Below the pieces are notes generated by a model that saw only the letters and a program-made list of their open reading frames with translations, was not told where the DNA came from and made no database searches. A DNA stretch of 64,000 nt from an uncultured Lachnospiraceae bacterium (GTDB taxonomy: Bacteria; Bacillota; Clostridia; Lachnospirales; Lachnospiraceae). Location: contig CAJUCC010000008.1 in NCBI GenBank assembly GCA_910585205.1, positions 1 to 64,000 of the forward strand. The letters run 5' to 3'. The position numbers and the translations under genes are program-made. Below, piece after piece: positions 51,248-60,868 of this stretch (position 1 is its first letter; every line of letters begins with the position of its first letter).

Positions 51248-52392
51248 GAATTCTGGTCATCACCCATGAATATCCGCCGATCGGCGGCGGCGGCGCCAAC
51301 GCCTGCCGGTTTCTCTGCCGGTGTCTTTCCGCCGGCGGGCATGAGGGCGTTATTCTGACAAGCGCGTATCAGAGACTGCCGAAAGAGGAACAGGCCGGGA
51401 ATTTCCGCATTATCCGGGTTCCGGCGTTGCGGGCGAAAAAAGAAAAAAGTACCTTTCCCGAGATGTTTACGTATCTGTGCAGCGCGATGCTGCGGGCGGA
51501 CAAGCTTGTAAGGAAAGAAACATTTGACATCTGTCAGGTGTTTTTTGGAATCCCGAGCGGGCCGATCGCCCTTTTCCTGAAAAAAAAGTATCGTCTGCCA
51601 TATGTCGTCCGTTTTGGAGGCGGGGATATTCCCGGCGCGCAGAAGCGGTTTTCGACGCTCTATAAACTGTTGGCGCCGCTGATCCGTGCGATCTGGGGAC
51701 ATGCGGACGCTCTGATTGCAAACAGCGACGGCCTGAAACAGCGGGCGCTGCGGTTTGAAAACCGGTATCCGGTACAGGTGATCTGCAACGGAGTGGACAC
51801 GGCGTTTTTCAGGCCCGCCACGGCGCAGACAGGTCAGTCGCAGCGGGATACCGGCGCATGGGAGATTTTGTTTGTGTCGCGGCTGATCGAAGGCAAGGGG
51901 ATGCAGTTTGTGATACCGCATCTGCGGAAGATTGCGGAAGGCCTCGGCAGAGCGGTGCATCTGACAATCGTGGGCGACGGTCCGTACCGGCGGGAACTGG
52001 AGCGGATTACCTGCGAGGCGGGAGTGGGATCTATGGTAAGTTTTGCCGGAAACAGGGGAAAGGCAGAACTGCCCGCCTGGTATCAGAAGGCGGATGTATT
52101 TATCCTGCCGTCGTTGTCGGAGGGCATGCCCAACGTGGCGTTAGAGGCGATGGCCTGTGGTCTGCCGGTCATTATGACGCCCTGTGAGGGGAGCCGGGAG
52201 CTGATCGGAGATAACGGCATTATTGCAGAGCAGGCGCAGTTTATCGCGGAAATGATACGGCTGGGAAATAATCCGGATCTGGGCAGAGAGATGGGACGGC
52301 TCGGGCGGGAGAAGGCGGTGCGGGCGTTCCGGTGGGAGAAGACGGCGGAGGCGTATCAGGGGATTTACAGTCGGATTATATCAGGAGAGTGA
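51244..52392 (+). CDS. GT4 glycosyltransferase
   Basis: A 382-residue GT4 enzyme. It opens ITHEYPPIGGGGANACRF, and YVVRFGGGDIPG follows in the acceptor domain. The donor domain has LFVSRLIEGKGMQFVI, and LPSLSEGMPNVALEAMACG carries the E-x7-E motif. It is coupled to the GT2 gene by an ATGA overlap. Its stop is followed after three bases by the asparagine-synthase-like gene. The sugar cannot be deduced. Confidence 0.88.
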   Translation: MRILVITHEYPPIGGGGANACRFLCRCLSAGGHEGVILTSAYQRLPKEEQAGNFRIIRVPALRAKKEKSTFPEMFTYLCSAMLRADKLVRKETFDICQVFFGIPSGPIALFLKKKYRLPYVVRFGGGDIPGAQKRFSTLYKLLAPLIRAIWGHADALIANSDGLKQRALRFENRYPVQVICNGVDTAFFRPATAQTGQSQRDTGAWEILFVSRLIEGKGMQFVIPHLRKIAEGLGRAVHLTIVGDGPYRRELERITCEAGVGSMVSFAGNRGKAELPAWYQKADVFILPSLSEGMPNVALEAMACGLPVIMTPCEGSRELIGDNGIIAEQAQFIAEMIRLGNNPDLGREMGRLGREKAVRAFRWEKTAEAYQGIYSRIISGE

Positions 52393-52395
52393 CCT

Positions 52396-54267
52396 ATGTG
52401 CGGCATATGCGGTTATGTGGGAAAAGAAAAAATTGCGGATGAAATCCTGATCCGGATGCGCGATACGATGTATCACCGGGGACCGGATGACGGCGGCATC
52501 TGGCAGGAGGCATCCGACGGCGTCGCTGTCGGACTGGCGCAGAGGCGGTTGTCGATTCTGGATCTGTCTGCAATGGGACATCAGCCTATGTTTTCCGAAG
52601 ACGGGAATGCGGTCATCGTATTTAACGGGGAGATTTACAATTTCCGGGAATTACGGGCCGAGTTGCAGAACAAAGGCGCTGCGTTTCGGACATCGTGCGA
52701 TACGGAAGTCATTCTCGCGGCATATGAGACGTGGGGAACGGCATGCTTTGACCGTCTGAACGGTATGTTTGCGATTGGATTATGGGATAAACGGGACCGG
52801 AGCCTGATATTGGCAAGGGACAGGATCGGAAAAAAGCCGTTGTATTATTACTGGAACAGGTTGAAGGGAGAGCTGGTATTTGCCTCGGAATTAAAGCCCG
52901 TTATGCAGTATCCGGGATTTCCCAAAACCATACGAAGAGACATGATCGGGAATTTTCTGTGTAATAAGTATATTGCGGCGCCGGATACCATTTTTGAAGA
53001 TACGTATAAGATGGCGCCGGGGACATATCTTCTGTATCGGGATAATCAGGTGCAGATCCGGTCATACTGGGATATAAACGCGGTAAGGGAAGAAAAAAGA
53101 CAACAGATGATACGGACACAGCAGGCGTCGTTACAGGAGCTGGATGCACTGCTGCTGGATGCGGTTTCGCGCAGACTGATTGCGGATGTGCCGGTCGGCA
53201 CCTTTTTAAGCGGCGGCATTGATTCCACGCTGGTGACAGCTATGGCACAAAAGTGCAAGGATACGCCGGTTCAGAGCTTTTCCATCGGATTTTACGATAA
53301 GGAAAGAAATGAAGCGCCATATGCGGCGGAAATCGCCAGGTATATCGGGACAAAGCACCGTGAACTCTATGTGGGAGAGAAAGAAATTCTGGAGATGCTG
53401 CAGCAACTCCCGTTTTATTACGACGAACCGTTTTCGGATTCTTCTCAACTGCCGACAATGCTCGTCTCTAGGCTGGCGGCGGCCGACGTGACAGTGGCGT
53501 TGTCCGGTGACGGCGGTGATGAATTATTCTGCGGCTATAAGATGTATGACTGGACGTACGTGGCACAGAAAGCCGACTGGATCGGCGCCGCGTTATATTA
53601 TACTCCGGGAATGCGGATGGTGAAAGAGAAACTTCCGCCGGAGTTGCGCGCTTTTATCAATAACCGCAGCGGGGATTACAAGACACAGTTATTTATTGAC
53701 GTTATGGTGGAAGAGGCGGAGAAGCTGCTCGGGATACCGGCGTGTGCGGCAAAATTTGTTCATGAGAAAAAACTGAAAGACTGCAACTGGCAGGAGCGCC
53801 GGATGATGCTGGATATGATGACGTATCTGCCCGATGAGATATTGGCGAAAACGGATCGGGCGTCGATGAAATATTCACTGGAAGTCAGATGTCCGCTGCT
53901 GGACTACCGGGTTATTGAGAAATCGTTTCAGATACCGCATAACTGCAAATATAACCGATGGGACAAAAAGCATATCCTGAAGGAATTGACATACCGATAT
54001 GTGCCGGAAACACTTCTGGACAGGCCCAAGAAAGGGTTTGGAGTTCCCCTGCGGAAATGGCTGCGGGGCGTTTTAAAAGAAAATATACGGAAATACGCGG
54101 ACAGGGAGATATTGAAGCGACAGGGTATTTTCGTTCCGCGGGCCGTGGAGGCGTTGATTGCCAGACAGGCCGTGTCGGATAAAATAATGTACAGTTCTAT
54201 GTTGTGGTCGTTTTATGTTTTTCAGACATGGTATCAGATGTATATCGAAGACTTGTGGAGCAGATAA
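52396..54267 (+). CDS. Asparagine synthase-like glutamine amidotransferase (copy 1)
   Basis: A 623-residue class II amidotransferase. Residue Cys2 (MCGICGY) is the glutaminase nucleophile, FNGEIYNFRELR and RGPDDGG line that site, and SGGIDS at about residue 272 is the ATP-binding loop. VALSGDGGDELFCGY closes it. In surface-glycan loci, such enzymes (WbpS-like) are proposed to amidate the carboxylate of uronic acids, which suits the HexNAc uronate dehydrogenase at 32. A normal asparagine role cannot be excluded. It has the same composition as its neighbours, unlike copy 2 at 60869. Confidence 0.85.
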   Translation: MCGICGYVGKEKIADEILIRMRDTMYHRGPDDGGIWQEASDGVAVGLAQRRLSILDLSAMGHQPMFSEDGNAVIVFNGEIYNFRELRAELQNKGAAFRTSCDTEVILAAYETWGTACFDRLNGMFAIGLWDKRDRSLILARDRIGKKPLYYYWNRLKGELVFASELKPVMQYPGFPKTIRRDMIGNFLCNKYIAAPDTIFEDTYKMAPGTYLLYRDNQVQIRSYWDINAVREEKRQQMIRTQQASLQELDALLLDAVSRRLIADVPVGTFLSGGIDSTLVTAMAQKCKDTPVQSFSIGFYDKERNEAPYAAEIARYIGTKHRELYVGEKEILEMLQQLPFYYDEPFSDSSQLPTMLVSRLAAADVTVALSGDGGDELFCGYKMYDWTYVAQKADWIGAALYYTPGMRMVKEKLPPELRAFINNRSGDYKTQLFIDVMVEEAEKLLGIPACAAKFVHEKKLKDCNWQERRMMLDMMTYLPDEILAKTDRASMKYSLEVRCPLLDYRVIEKSFQIPHNCKYNRWDKKHILKELTYRYVPETLLDRPKKGFGVPLRKWLRGVLKENIRKYADREILKRQGIFVPRAVEALIARQAVSDKIMYSSMLWSFYVFQTWYQMYIEDLWSR

Positions 54268-54276
54268 AGGGTGACA

Positions 54277-55179
54277 ATGAAGCGCATTTATATTACAATA
54301 GATACGGAGATGGACAGCGATCCGCATTGGATCAAGCATTATCCGCCGGCATACACCTCGGTAATAAAGGGCATTCCCCGCATTTTGCGGCCGATCTGGG
54401 ACAAGTATGACGCGCATCCCATCTATTTTGTATCGCCGGAAGTTTTATATGACAAGCGGTGTGTAGCGGTGCTGCGCCGGGAAATACAAAAAGGCGCCGT
54501 CGTGGGAGCGCATCTGCATCCGGAATATATAGAACCGGACAGCACCTGGGGAGCCGGCATGGAAAAAATACTGGCACGGTTCCCGTGCAGCGCGTATTCC
54601 GATGCAGTGGAAAGGGAAAAGCTGAAAAAGCTGACTGAGCTGATCGAACAAAAACTGGGCGTCAGGCCCGAATGGTACCGCGCTGCACGATTTGGCGCCG
54701 ATACGGCTACGATACGGATTTTGCGGGAACTGGGATACCGATATGACAGCTCCGTGACACCGAAGATAGACTGGCGTTCGAAAGGCGGGCCGGATCACAG
54801 CGCTGCGCGGTTAAGCCGGTATCGCATTGCAGAGCGCAATATTTATGACAAAGCGGCGGGGCCGGAAGATGACAGCGGAATATATGAGTTTCCCGTTACG
54901 ATTTTCGGAAAGCGGTTTGGCATACTGGGGAAATTTCTGCCGGAGAACTGGCTGTTTTACAGATGGCTGCGCCCGAGTCATATGACAAGTTTTGAATTAA
55001 AACGGGTAATTTGTGAAATGGAGAGGACGGGACTGCGGGAAGGTGTTATGATGTTTCACAGTATGGAAATCATGGTCAACCGGACGCCGTATGTCAGAAC
55101 GCGCTGGATGCAGCGGTATTACTTGTGGAAGCTGGAAAAGACTCTGGCGTATGCAAAAGCGAAAGGGTATGAATTGTAA
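54277..55179 (+). CDS. NodB-like polysaccharide deacetylase-fold protein
   Basis: A 300-residue protein of the carbohydrate esterase 4-like deacetylase superfamily. YITIDTEMDSDPHW holds a metal-binding Asp, GAHLHPEYIEPDSTWG has two His, and WYRAARFGADTATIRILRELGYRYDSSV and MMFHSMEIM follow, the last with another His. There is no signal peptide. I use the ATG at 54277, after AAAGGGTG at 54266-54272, over the GTG at 54271. It lies between the first amidotransferase and a GT4 gene. It probably deacetylates an intermediate or sugar of the glycan; the substrate is unknown. Confidence 0.8.
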   Translation: MKRIYITIDTEMDSDPHWIKHYPPAYTSVIKGIPRILRPIWDKYDAHPIYFVSPEVLYDKRCVAVLRREIQKGAVVGAHLHPEYIEPDSTWGAGMEKILARFPCSAYSDAVEREKLKKLTELIEQKLGVRPEWYRAARFGADTATIRILRELGYRYDSSVTPKIDWRSKGGPDHSAARLSRYRIAERNIYDKAAGPEDDSGIYEFPVTIFGKRFGILGKFLPENWLFYRWLRPSHMTSFELKRVICEMERTGLREGVMMFHSMEIMVNRTPYVRTRWMQRYYLWKLEKTLAYAKAKGYEL

Positions 55180-55184
55180 AGCGC

Positions 55185-56426
55185 ATGGGAAAAAGGGAAA
55201 CAGGTACAAAAAGACTGATTTTTATGGTTTCGACGTTAAATACCGGCGGGGCACAGCGTGCGCTGGCCAATATGTCTCTTGTTTTCCCGGATGCATATGA
55301 AATAGACTTTCTGCTGAATGATGCGCAGAATATATGTTATGAACACAGAGGAAATATCATAGACTTGGGTCTGCCGCCGCAAACGGATAAGACGAACCTG
55401 CTTTATCAGTGGAAGGTCTTTGTCAGGCGGTACCGTGAACTGAAAAGAAGAAAAAAATCGGGGAAGTATATTGCCTGCATCAGTGCATTGACAAGTGCGA
55501 ATGCAGTAAATATTCTGACGAAGACAAAGGGATGCAAATCGATCGTCAGCATCAGAAATTATACCTCCAAGAGCCCGATCCGGGGACTGAAAAGAAGAAT
55601 TGAGGAGACGGCAATCCGTCTCCTGTATAACAGAGCCGATATAGCGGTGGCAGTTTCGGAGAGCGTACGCTATGATCTGATACAAAATTATGGCGTAAAG
55701 CCGGAAAAGGCAGTTACGATTTATAACGGTTACGATCTGGATAAAATCCGTACATTGTCGCAGGATTACCTGCGGGAGAATGAGCGGAAATGGTTTCGGA
55801 AGACGGGGATTACGTTGGTAACGGCAGGGCGTCTGACCAACGAAAAGGGGCACTGGCACCTGATCCGGGCAATGCGGCAGATCACGCCGGAATTCCCGGA
55901 TACGCGTCTTTTGATTCTCGGAGAAGGAGAACTGGAACCAGCTCTCCGGAAATTGATTGCGGATTGCGGACTGCAGGACCATGTTGTTTTATGCGGCTTT
56001 GTGAAAAATCCCTATCATATCTTGAGCAGATGCGATTTGTATGTGATGCCGTCGCTGACGGAAGGGTTTCCGAATGCACTGGTGGAAGCGATGTGCTGCG
56101 GACTGCCGGTGATCTCGGCAGATTTTGACTCCGGGGCACGGGAGATACTGGCGCCGGAAACACCGATTACGAAGAAAACGCAAAACCGATACGAAGCGGA
56201 ACGGTACGGATTGCTGTGCCCTGTGTGCGACGGCATGCGGTATGCGGCACAGGACCCGCTGACTGCGCAGGAGCGGGCTATGGCAGATGCGGTGACAGCT
56301 TTGCTGCGGGATGACGCGATGCGGAGACGGTATGCGGAAAGGGCGCAGGAGCGGGCCGGGGAACTGGATGGAAAAGCAATGATGCAGAGCTGGATAAAGC
56401 TTTTGCAAGAGAGCGTGCACGTATGA
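55185..56426 (+). CDS. GT4 glycosyltransferase (paralogue D)
   Basis: A 413-residue GT4 enzyme. MVSTLNTGGAQRALANMS contains the GGA-x-R loop, RNYTSKSPIRGLKRR follows, TAGRLTNEKGHWHLIRAM starts the donor half, and MPSLTEGFPNALVEAMCCG carries the E-x7-E motif. It is similar to the next gene (56423), sharing a SADFDSGAREIL versus SSDFQYGAREIL element and a long loop after it that many GT4 proteins lack. The ribosome site is weak (the ATG is six bases after the previous stop). It overlaps the next gene as ATGA. Confidence 0.87.
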   Translation: MGKRETGTKRLIFMVSTLNTGGAQRALANMSLVFPDAYEIDFLLNDAQNICYEHRGNIIDLGLPPQTDKTNLLYQWKVFVRRYRELKRRKKSGKYIACISALTSANAVNILTKTKGCKSIVSIRNYTSKSPIRGLKRRIEETAIRLLYNRADIAVAVSESVRYDLIQNYGVKPEKAVTIYNGYDLDKIRTLSQDYLRENERKWFRKTGITLVTAGRLTNEKGHWHLIRAMRQITPEFPDTRLLILGEGELEPALRKLIADCGLQDHVVLCGFVKNPYHILSRCDLYVMPSLTEGFPNALVEAMCCGLPVISADFDSGAREILAPETPITKKTQNRYEAERYGLLCPVCDGMRYAAQDPLTAQERAMADAVTALLRDDAMRRRYAERAQERAGELDGKAMMQSWIKLLQESVHV

Positions 56427-57601
56427 AGAAAAAGGTGTTGATGATTATACCGGTACTGGCCGGCGGCGGGGCAGAACGAGTGGTATCAAATCTGACGATG
56501 CAGTTGAAAGAAAAGTATCAGATGGATATTTTGCTTGATTATGATAATGTGAGTTATGCCTATTCAGGGAATATATTGCAGATGAATCCGGGTATCAAAC
56601 AGGCTCCAGACAGTTTCCATGAATTGTGTACCTATATCCGTAAATTCTTTGCTTTAAAGAAAATGAAGAGATTACGAAAATATGATTGTTACATCAGCCA
56701 TTCTGCCATTTCCCATCTGCTGAATGTAATGACTGGAAATAAACAGTGCGATGTGGTTTTGACGCTTCATGTAAAGCCTACTGACATGAAACACAGCAGA
56801 ATCAGCGGCATTCTGGATATCTTTTCCCGGCGGTTTATGAAAAGAGCCGACAGGATGATCGCAGTCAGTGAAGGTGTCAGACAGGAATATATCAGAGACT
56901 ATTCGATTCCTCCCAAAAAAATTGTCAGCATATGGAATGGCACCGATATAAATAAGATACATGATAAAAAAGAAGAACCGCTTCCGCCGAAAAAGAAGCA
57001 GTGGTTTATACCCGGCAAAACGGTAGTGACAATGGGACGGCTCTGTGAACAAAAAGGGCATTATCATTTGCTGCGGGCGTTCTCCAAAGCAGCAGAGAGA
57101 ATTCCGGATGTCAGGCTTTTAGTTTTGGGAGATGGTCCGCTGAAAGAAAGTCTGCTTAAACTTGCAGCAGAACTCCGCATTCAGGATAATGTTATCTTTG
57201 TCGGTTTTCAGGAGAATCCTTTTTCCGTGCTTGCAAGAGCAGACTTGTTTGTGTTTCCGTCTTTGTGGGAAGGGTTCGGATATGCGTTAGAGGAAGCCAT
57301 TTGTTGCGGAATTCCCTGCATTTCCTCTGATTTTCAGTATGGTGCAAGAGAAATATTGCATTATAACACGGATAAAAAGATAACAGATGCGGTGTATACG
57401 GATTTTGGAGTTTTGGTTCCGGTTTGCGAAGCAAAGAAAAAAGGAGTGCTTACGGCGGCCGAGGTAGTGTTGGCAGACAGCATAGTAACAGTGCTTACCG
57501 ATAAAGCATACAGGCAGAAAGTTGTGGAAAACAATAAAAAGAGACTGGCAGAGTTTTCATTGGAAATTATGGGAGACAGATGGGCTGAGGTGATCGGATA
57601 G
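56423..57601 (+). CDS. GT4 glycosyltransferase (paralogue E)
   Basis: A 392-residue GT4 enzyme like its upstream neighbour: VLAGGGAERVVSNL, TMGRLCEQKGHYHLLRAF, and FPSLWEGFGYALEEAICCG. It shares the D/Q-x-GAREIL loop with gene 55185 but is more AT-rich, as a 60-base sample at 56641-56700 has only 16 G or C. The composition shift toward the window end thus begins within or near this gene. The start overlaps the previous stop. A promoter and 104 bases of gap follow, ending this segment. Confidence 0.87.
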   Translation: MKKKVLMIIPVLAGGGAERVVSNLTMQLKEKYQMDILLDYDNVSYAYSGNILQMNPGIKQAPDSFHELCTYIRKFFALKKMKRLRKYDCYISHSAISHLLNVMTGNKQCDVVLTLHVKPTDMKHSRISGILDIFSRRFMKRADRMIAVSEGVRQEYIRDYSIPPKKIVSIWNGTDINKIHDKKEEPLPPKKKQWFIPGKTVVTMGRLCEQKGHYHLLRAFSKAAERIPDVRLLVLGDGPLKESLLKLAAELRIQDNVIFVGFQENPFSVLARADLFVFPSLWEGFGYALEEAICCGIPCISSDFQYGAREILHYNTDKKITDAVYTDFGVLVPVCEAKKKGVLTAAEVVLADSIVTVLTDKAYRQKVVENNKKRLAEFSLEIMGDRWAEVIG

Positions 57602-57632
57602 ACGGCAGGAATATCTGTAAGAAAAATAGTAT

Positions 57633-57661
57633 TTGAACAATAGTACAGATAATGTTAAAAT
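57633..57661 (+). promoter_or_regulatory. Putative sigma-A promoter before the AT-rich end segment
   Basis: TTGAAC at 57633-57638 (4 of 6), a 17-base spacer, and TAAAAT at 57656-57661 (5 of 6) preceded by TGT, an extended -10. Transcription would start near 57668, about 38 bases before the ATG at 57706. The remainder of the 57602-57705 gap is AT-rich and shows no other element. Confidence 0.6.
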
Positions 57662-57705
57662 TAATTTAATATGTTCGCATTGGGATAATGAGAGGAAAAA
57701 TAAAA

Positions 57706-58779
57706 ATGAGCATAAGGGGCCGGTTGTCCAGAACAAAATCGGATTTGTATCAGATTTTGGTAAGGCATCCGTTTTTGGATGCGTTGCAATACCTAGTTCG
57801 AAATTTTAATAATAAAGAACAATGCAGACGGATCGCTGGACGCGACGGACTGGTTTTAAAATGCAATTTTTATGGGAACAGTAATAAAGACAAATGTATT
57901 TATTATATACGGTTTGGCGGCGCCGAACATGGCTTTTTCGGACAATTTCGTATTTTGCTTAAGTATCTGGCTTATGCGGATCGGTTTGGCTTTTATCCGG
58001 TAGTAGAATGGCCGAATAATTTCCCCTATGCGGAAAAAGAGGGCGTCAGAGGAATACAGAATCCGTTTGAATATTATTTTGACCAGCCAATGGGCATCTC
58101 ATTGGAGGATATGAGGAAGAGTTATAATGTTTTTTGCGGGGAAGAGATTCATATAACGGATTTTTATTTAGATAAGGAAATTCCCGGCGGAGAAGAAGGG
58201 TATATGATTTCGGAAGCCTTTATAGAGAGGCTGGCGGAAATCATGCGGAAGTATATTCGATTGAACAGTTGGACCGAAAACTATATGCAGCAGGAAATTG
58301 GGGGTCTGTTGCAAAACAAAAAAACAGTAGGCGTTCATGTCAGAGGAAGTGATTACAAAAAGAATTATAATAATCATCCGGCAATTGTTCCTGTAAAAGA
58401 ATATATCAGGGCAGCGGAACGTTTGATGAGATCGGGTAAATATGAGCAGGTATTTTTGGCGACAGATGATATGGAAGCTTTGGAGCTTTTTTCTTCTGTT
58501 TTTGCGGATAAACTGGTTTACTATAAAGATGTGATAAGGACAAAAGGAAACGTATCCGTGGCGTTCAGCAAAAAAAGGAGAAACAATCATCGGTATCGAC
58601 TGGGACTGGAAGTGCTCCGGGATATGATGTCGCTTGCGGCCTGTGACGGACTGGTGGCAGGCATCTCGCAGGTGAGCAACTGTGCCCGGATTACCAGAAG
58701 AAGCGATGAGAAGAATTATGAAGATATGGTGATTTTAGACCGGGGAATTAATCATACGAGGAATGATTTTGTGAGGTAG
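57706..58779 (+). CDS. NodZ-like fucosyltransferase-fold protein
   Basis: A 357-residue protein like the NodZ/alpha-1,6-fucosyltransferase family. GVHVRGSDYKKNYNNHP includes the His-x-Arg-x2-Asp motif that binds the GDP sugar. VFLATDDMEALELF, a late AACDGLVAGISQVSNCAR stretch and a C-terminal NHTRNDFV support it. NodZ adds L-fucose to a GlcNAc acceptor; I cannot confirm the donor. I use the ATG at 57706, nine bases after GAGAGGA (57690-57696), over the ATG at 57688. It is the first gene after the promoter at 57633 and belongs to the AT-richer segment. Confidence 0.72.
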   Translation: MSIRGRLSRTKSDLYQILVRHPFLDALQYLVRNFNNKEQCRRIAGRDGLVLKCNFYGNSNKDKCIYYIRFGGAEHGFFGQFRILLKYLAYADRFGFYPVVEWPNNFPYAEKEGVRGIQNPFEYYFDQPMGISLEDMRKSYNVFCGEEIHITDFYLDKEIPGGEEGYMISEAFIERLAEIMRKYIRLNSWTENYMQQEIGGLLQNKKTVGVHVRGSDYKKNYNNHPAIVPVKEYIRAAERLMRSGKYEQVFLATDDMEALELFSSVFADKLVYYKDVIRTKGNVSVAFSKKRRNNHRYRLGLEVLRDMMSLAACDGLVAGISQVSNCARITRRSDEKNYEDMVILDRGINHTRNDFVR

Positions 58780-58785
58780 ATAAAT

Positions 58786-59931
58786 ATGACATATAAACCG
58801 GCGATTGTAGTCGCGGCGTATAACAGGGTGCAATCTCTGGAGAGATTACTGGCACAGATAAAAAGTGCCGTTTATTCAGATGATGATATTCCGTTAATTA
58901 TCAGCATTGATTATTGTGACGGAAATGAAGCAGTAGTGAAAAGCGCCGAATCGTTTCAGTGGGAGCATGGAACTAAGTATATTAAGACACATAATAAGAA
59001 TCTGGGATTAAAAAAACACCTTTTGGAGTGTGGTGATTATGCGTTAGAATATGGTTGTATTATTTTATTAGAGGATGATCTGTTTGTTGCTCCTTACTAT
59101 TACGAATACGTTAAAAATGCGCAAAGTTATTATGCTGAAGATGAACGAATAGCCGGGGTATCTTTATATGGACATGTATGGAATGCAAATGCGGCAGAAC
59201 CTTTTCAGCCAATACATGGGGAAGGTGATGTCTATTTTGGGCAGTTAAGTTGCACGTGGGGACAATCATGGACCAGAGGGCAATGGAGTGCTTTCAGAAA
59301 TTGGTATGCTAAACATTCTGAACTAATAAATAATGGACATCTTCCTGCTTTTATATATACATGGAAAGGATCGTGGGGAAAACACTTTGTCGATTATATT
59401 GTTGAGATGGAGCGTTTTTATGTCATACCATATTCACCGCTTTCGACTGTGTTTGATGAAGTGGGAACACATTCGAAGTTTAAACATCTTGAGTATCAGG
59501 CCAGAATATGTATTGGAAAATCTCCAATGCGTTTTGTACCGTTTGAAAAGGGTGTTCATTACGATGTTTTTTATGAGAATATAGATTTAAAAAAATTTCT
59601 TGCTAGACAGGTAGGATCGGATGACATTTGTGTGGACTTATATGCAAGTAAAAGCAAAGCGGCATATCGAAATCGCTATTTGTTAACACTCAGGAAGTTA
59701 AGTTATAAGATTGTTAAAAGTTATGGGTTGGAATTGCGGCCACATGACATGAATATACTTTTTGACAACAAAGGAACCGATATTTTTTTGTATGATCGCA
59801 AATATAAAAAAGTGAAAAGAAAAAACAAGGACAATCCTAAAATCATGTATGATTTTGCCGGACGAAGACCAAGGAAAGCCATATTTTATGCTATAAAATT
59901 AAGTCTGTTGGAACATCCGATATGGAAATAA
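58786..59931 (+). CDS. GT2-like glycosyltransferase
   Basis: A 381-residue GT-A fold transferase. VVAAYNRVQSLERLLAQI opens it, IISIDYCDGNEAV and THNKNLGLKKHLLECGDYAL follow, and ILLEDDLFVAPYYYEYV has the EDD metal-binding motif. The WGQSWTRGQWSAF stretch and PLSTVFDEVGTH are typical of a subgroup found in surface glycan loci that resembles GNT-I. A sample of its DNA (59041-59100) has 19 G or C in 60, unlike the 32 in 60 at 35401-35460. AT-rich codon use suggests recent arrival by transfer. The donor is unknown. Confidence 0.75.
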   Translation: MTYKPAIVVAAYNRVQSLERLLAQIKSAVYSDDDIPLIISIDYCDGNEAVVKSAESFQWEHGTKYIKTHNKNLGLKKHLLECGDYALEYGCIILLEDDLFVAPYYYEYVKNAQSYYAEDERIAGVSLYGHVWNANAAEPFQPIHGEGDVYFGQLSCTWGQSWTRGQWSAFRNWYAKHSELINNGHLPAFIYTWKGSWGKHFVDYIVEMERFYVIPYSPLSTVFDEVGTHSKFKHLEYQARICIGKSPMRFVPFEKGVHYDVFYENIDLKKFLARQVGSDDICVDLYASKSKAAYRNRYLLTLRKLSYKIVKSYGLELRPHDMNILFDNKGTDIFLYDRKYKKVKRKNKDNPKIMYDFAGRRPRKAIFYAIKLSLLEHPIWK

Positions 59932-59967
59932 TTATATTATGATTTAAACAGAGATGGAGAGGCTTTT

Positions 59968-60828
59968 ATGGATAAGGAGATTCAATATTTAATATTGACC
60001 CGGTTTAATCTGGCTTTAAAATTTGGCTGCAGCAAGAGGGCAGACAGTTGTGTCCCGGAAGATAGACCATGGCTGGATATAAATTATCTTGAAAAAAGAT
60101 TTTCGATATTTGAAAGGTATACTTTTCCGTCTGTTTTGAATCAAACGGAGCCAGATTTTGAATGGATTGTCATGTTTCATAAAGAAACACCAGATGTATT
60201 TAAAGAAAAGATACAGAAGCTTTCTTTAAAAATGAAGCAGTTTAAACCTTTATATCTGGATGATGAGCAGTCTTTGAATTTGTCTGATGTTTTAAAGCGT
60301 ATTATTGCTGAGAATTATCCTGACAAAAAAATAATTACAACAAGGATTGACAATGATGATATTCTGCATAAATTTTTTGTGCAGAAAGTGTATTCGGATT
60401 TTAAAGATTCTGCTACTCCTGTGATTTTATCTTACGACAATGGATTACAATATAATACGCATAAAAAGTTTTTGATGCGTTATAATTATACGAACAATCA
60501 TTTTTTATCACTATGTGCCTTACCCGAAGAAGATAATAATCATATTTTGGCGTTTAATCATTATTATATAATGGATATTGCCAGAGAAAAGAAAATCAAA
60601 CTGATAGTTAAAAAGACTGCTGTTCCTTTGTGGATAGAGGTAATTACAGATTATAATTATTCCAATAATGTAATTGATAAAATAACCAGTGGAATAATTC
60701 CTTATGAGGTACAAGAAAACTATCCCTTTATTGTTTTGGCGGGAAGATGGAAGACATGTTTGGGATGGCTGTTTTTTTGTATCAGACAGACGCTGGATAT
60801 TATAAAACGAAAAATTTTTTCTGGATGA
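59968..60828 (+). CDS. Putative rhamnosyltransferase-like glycosyltransferase
   Basis: A 286-residue GT-A-like protein. YLILTRFNLA, YLEKRFSIFERYTFPSVLNQT, FEWIVMFHKETP and TTRIDNDDILHKFF (metal-binding Asp residues) match the putative rhamnosyltransferase family (Rhamno_transf). That name is itself a prediction, so the sugar is not fixed. It is 36 bases after the GT2-like gene, with GATGGAGAGG before the ATG. It is AT-rich, like its neighbours. It may act with the NodZ-like enzyme to add a side branch, which is inference. Confidence 0.72.
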   Translation: MDKEIQYLILTRFNLALKFGCSKRADSCVPEDRPWLDINYLEKRFSIFERYTFPSVLNQTEPDFEWIVMFHKETPDVFKEKIQKLSLKMKQFKPLYLDDEQSLNLSDVLKRIIAENYPDKKIITTRIDNDDILHKFFVQKVYSDFKDSATPVILSYDNGLQYNTHKKFLMRYNYTNNHFLSLCALPEEDNNHILAFNHYYIMDIAREKKIKLIVKKTAVPLWIEVITDYNYSNNVIDKITSGIIPYEVQENYPFIVLAGRWKTCLGWLFFCIRQTLDIIKRKIFSG

Positions 60829-60868
60829 TAAAGCGATTAAATTGGCAGAAAGGTTATAGTACAATTGT

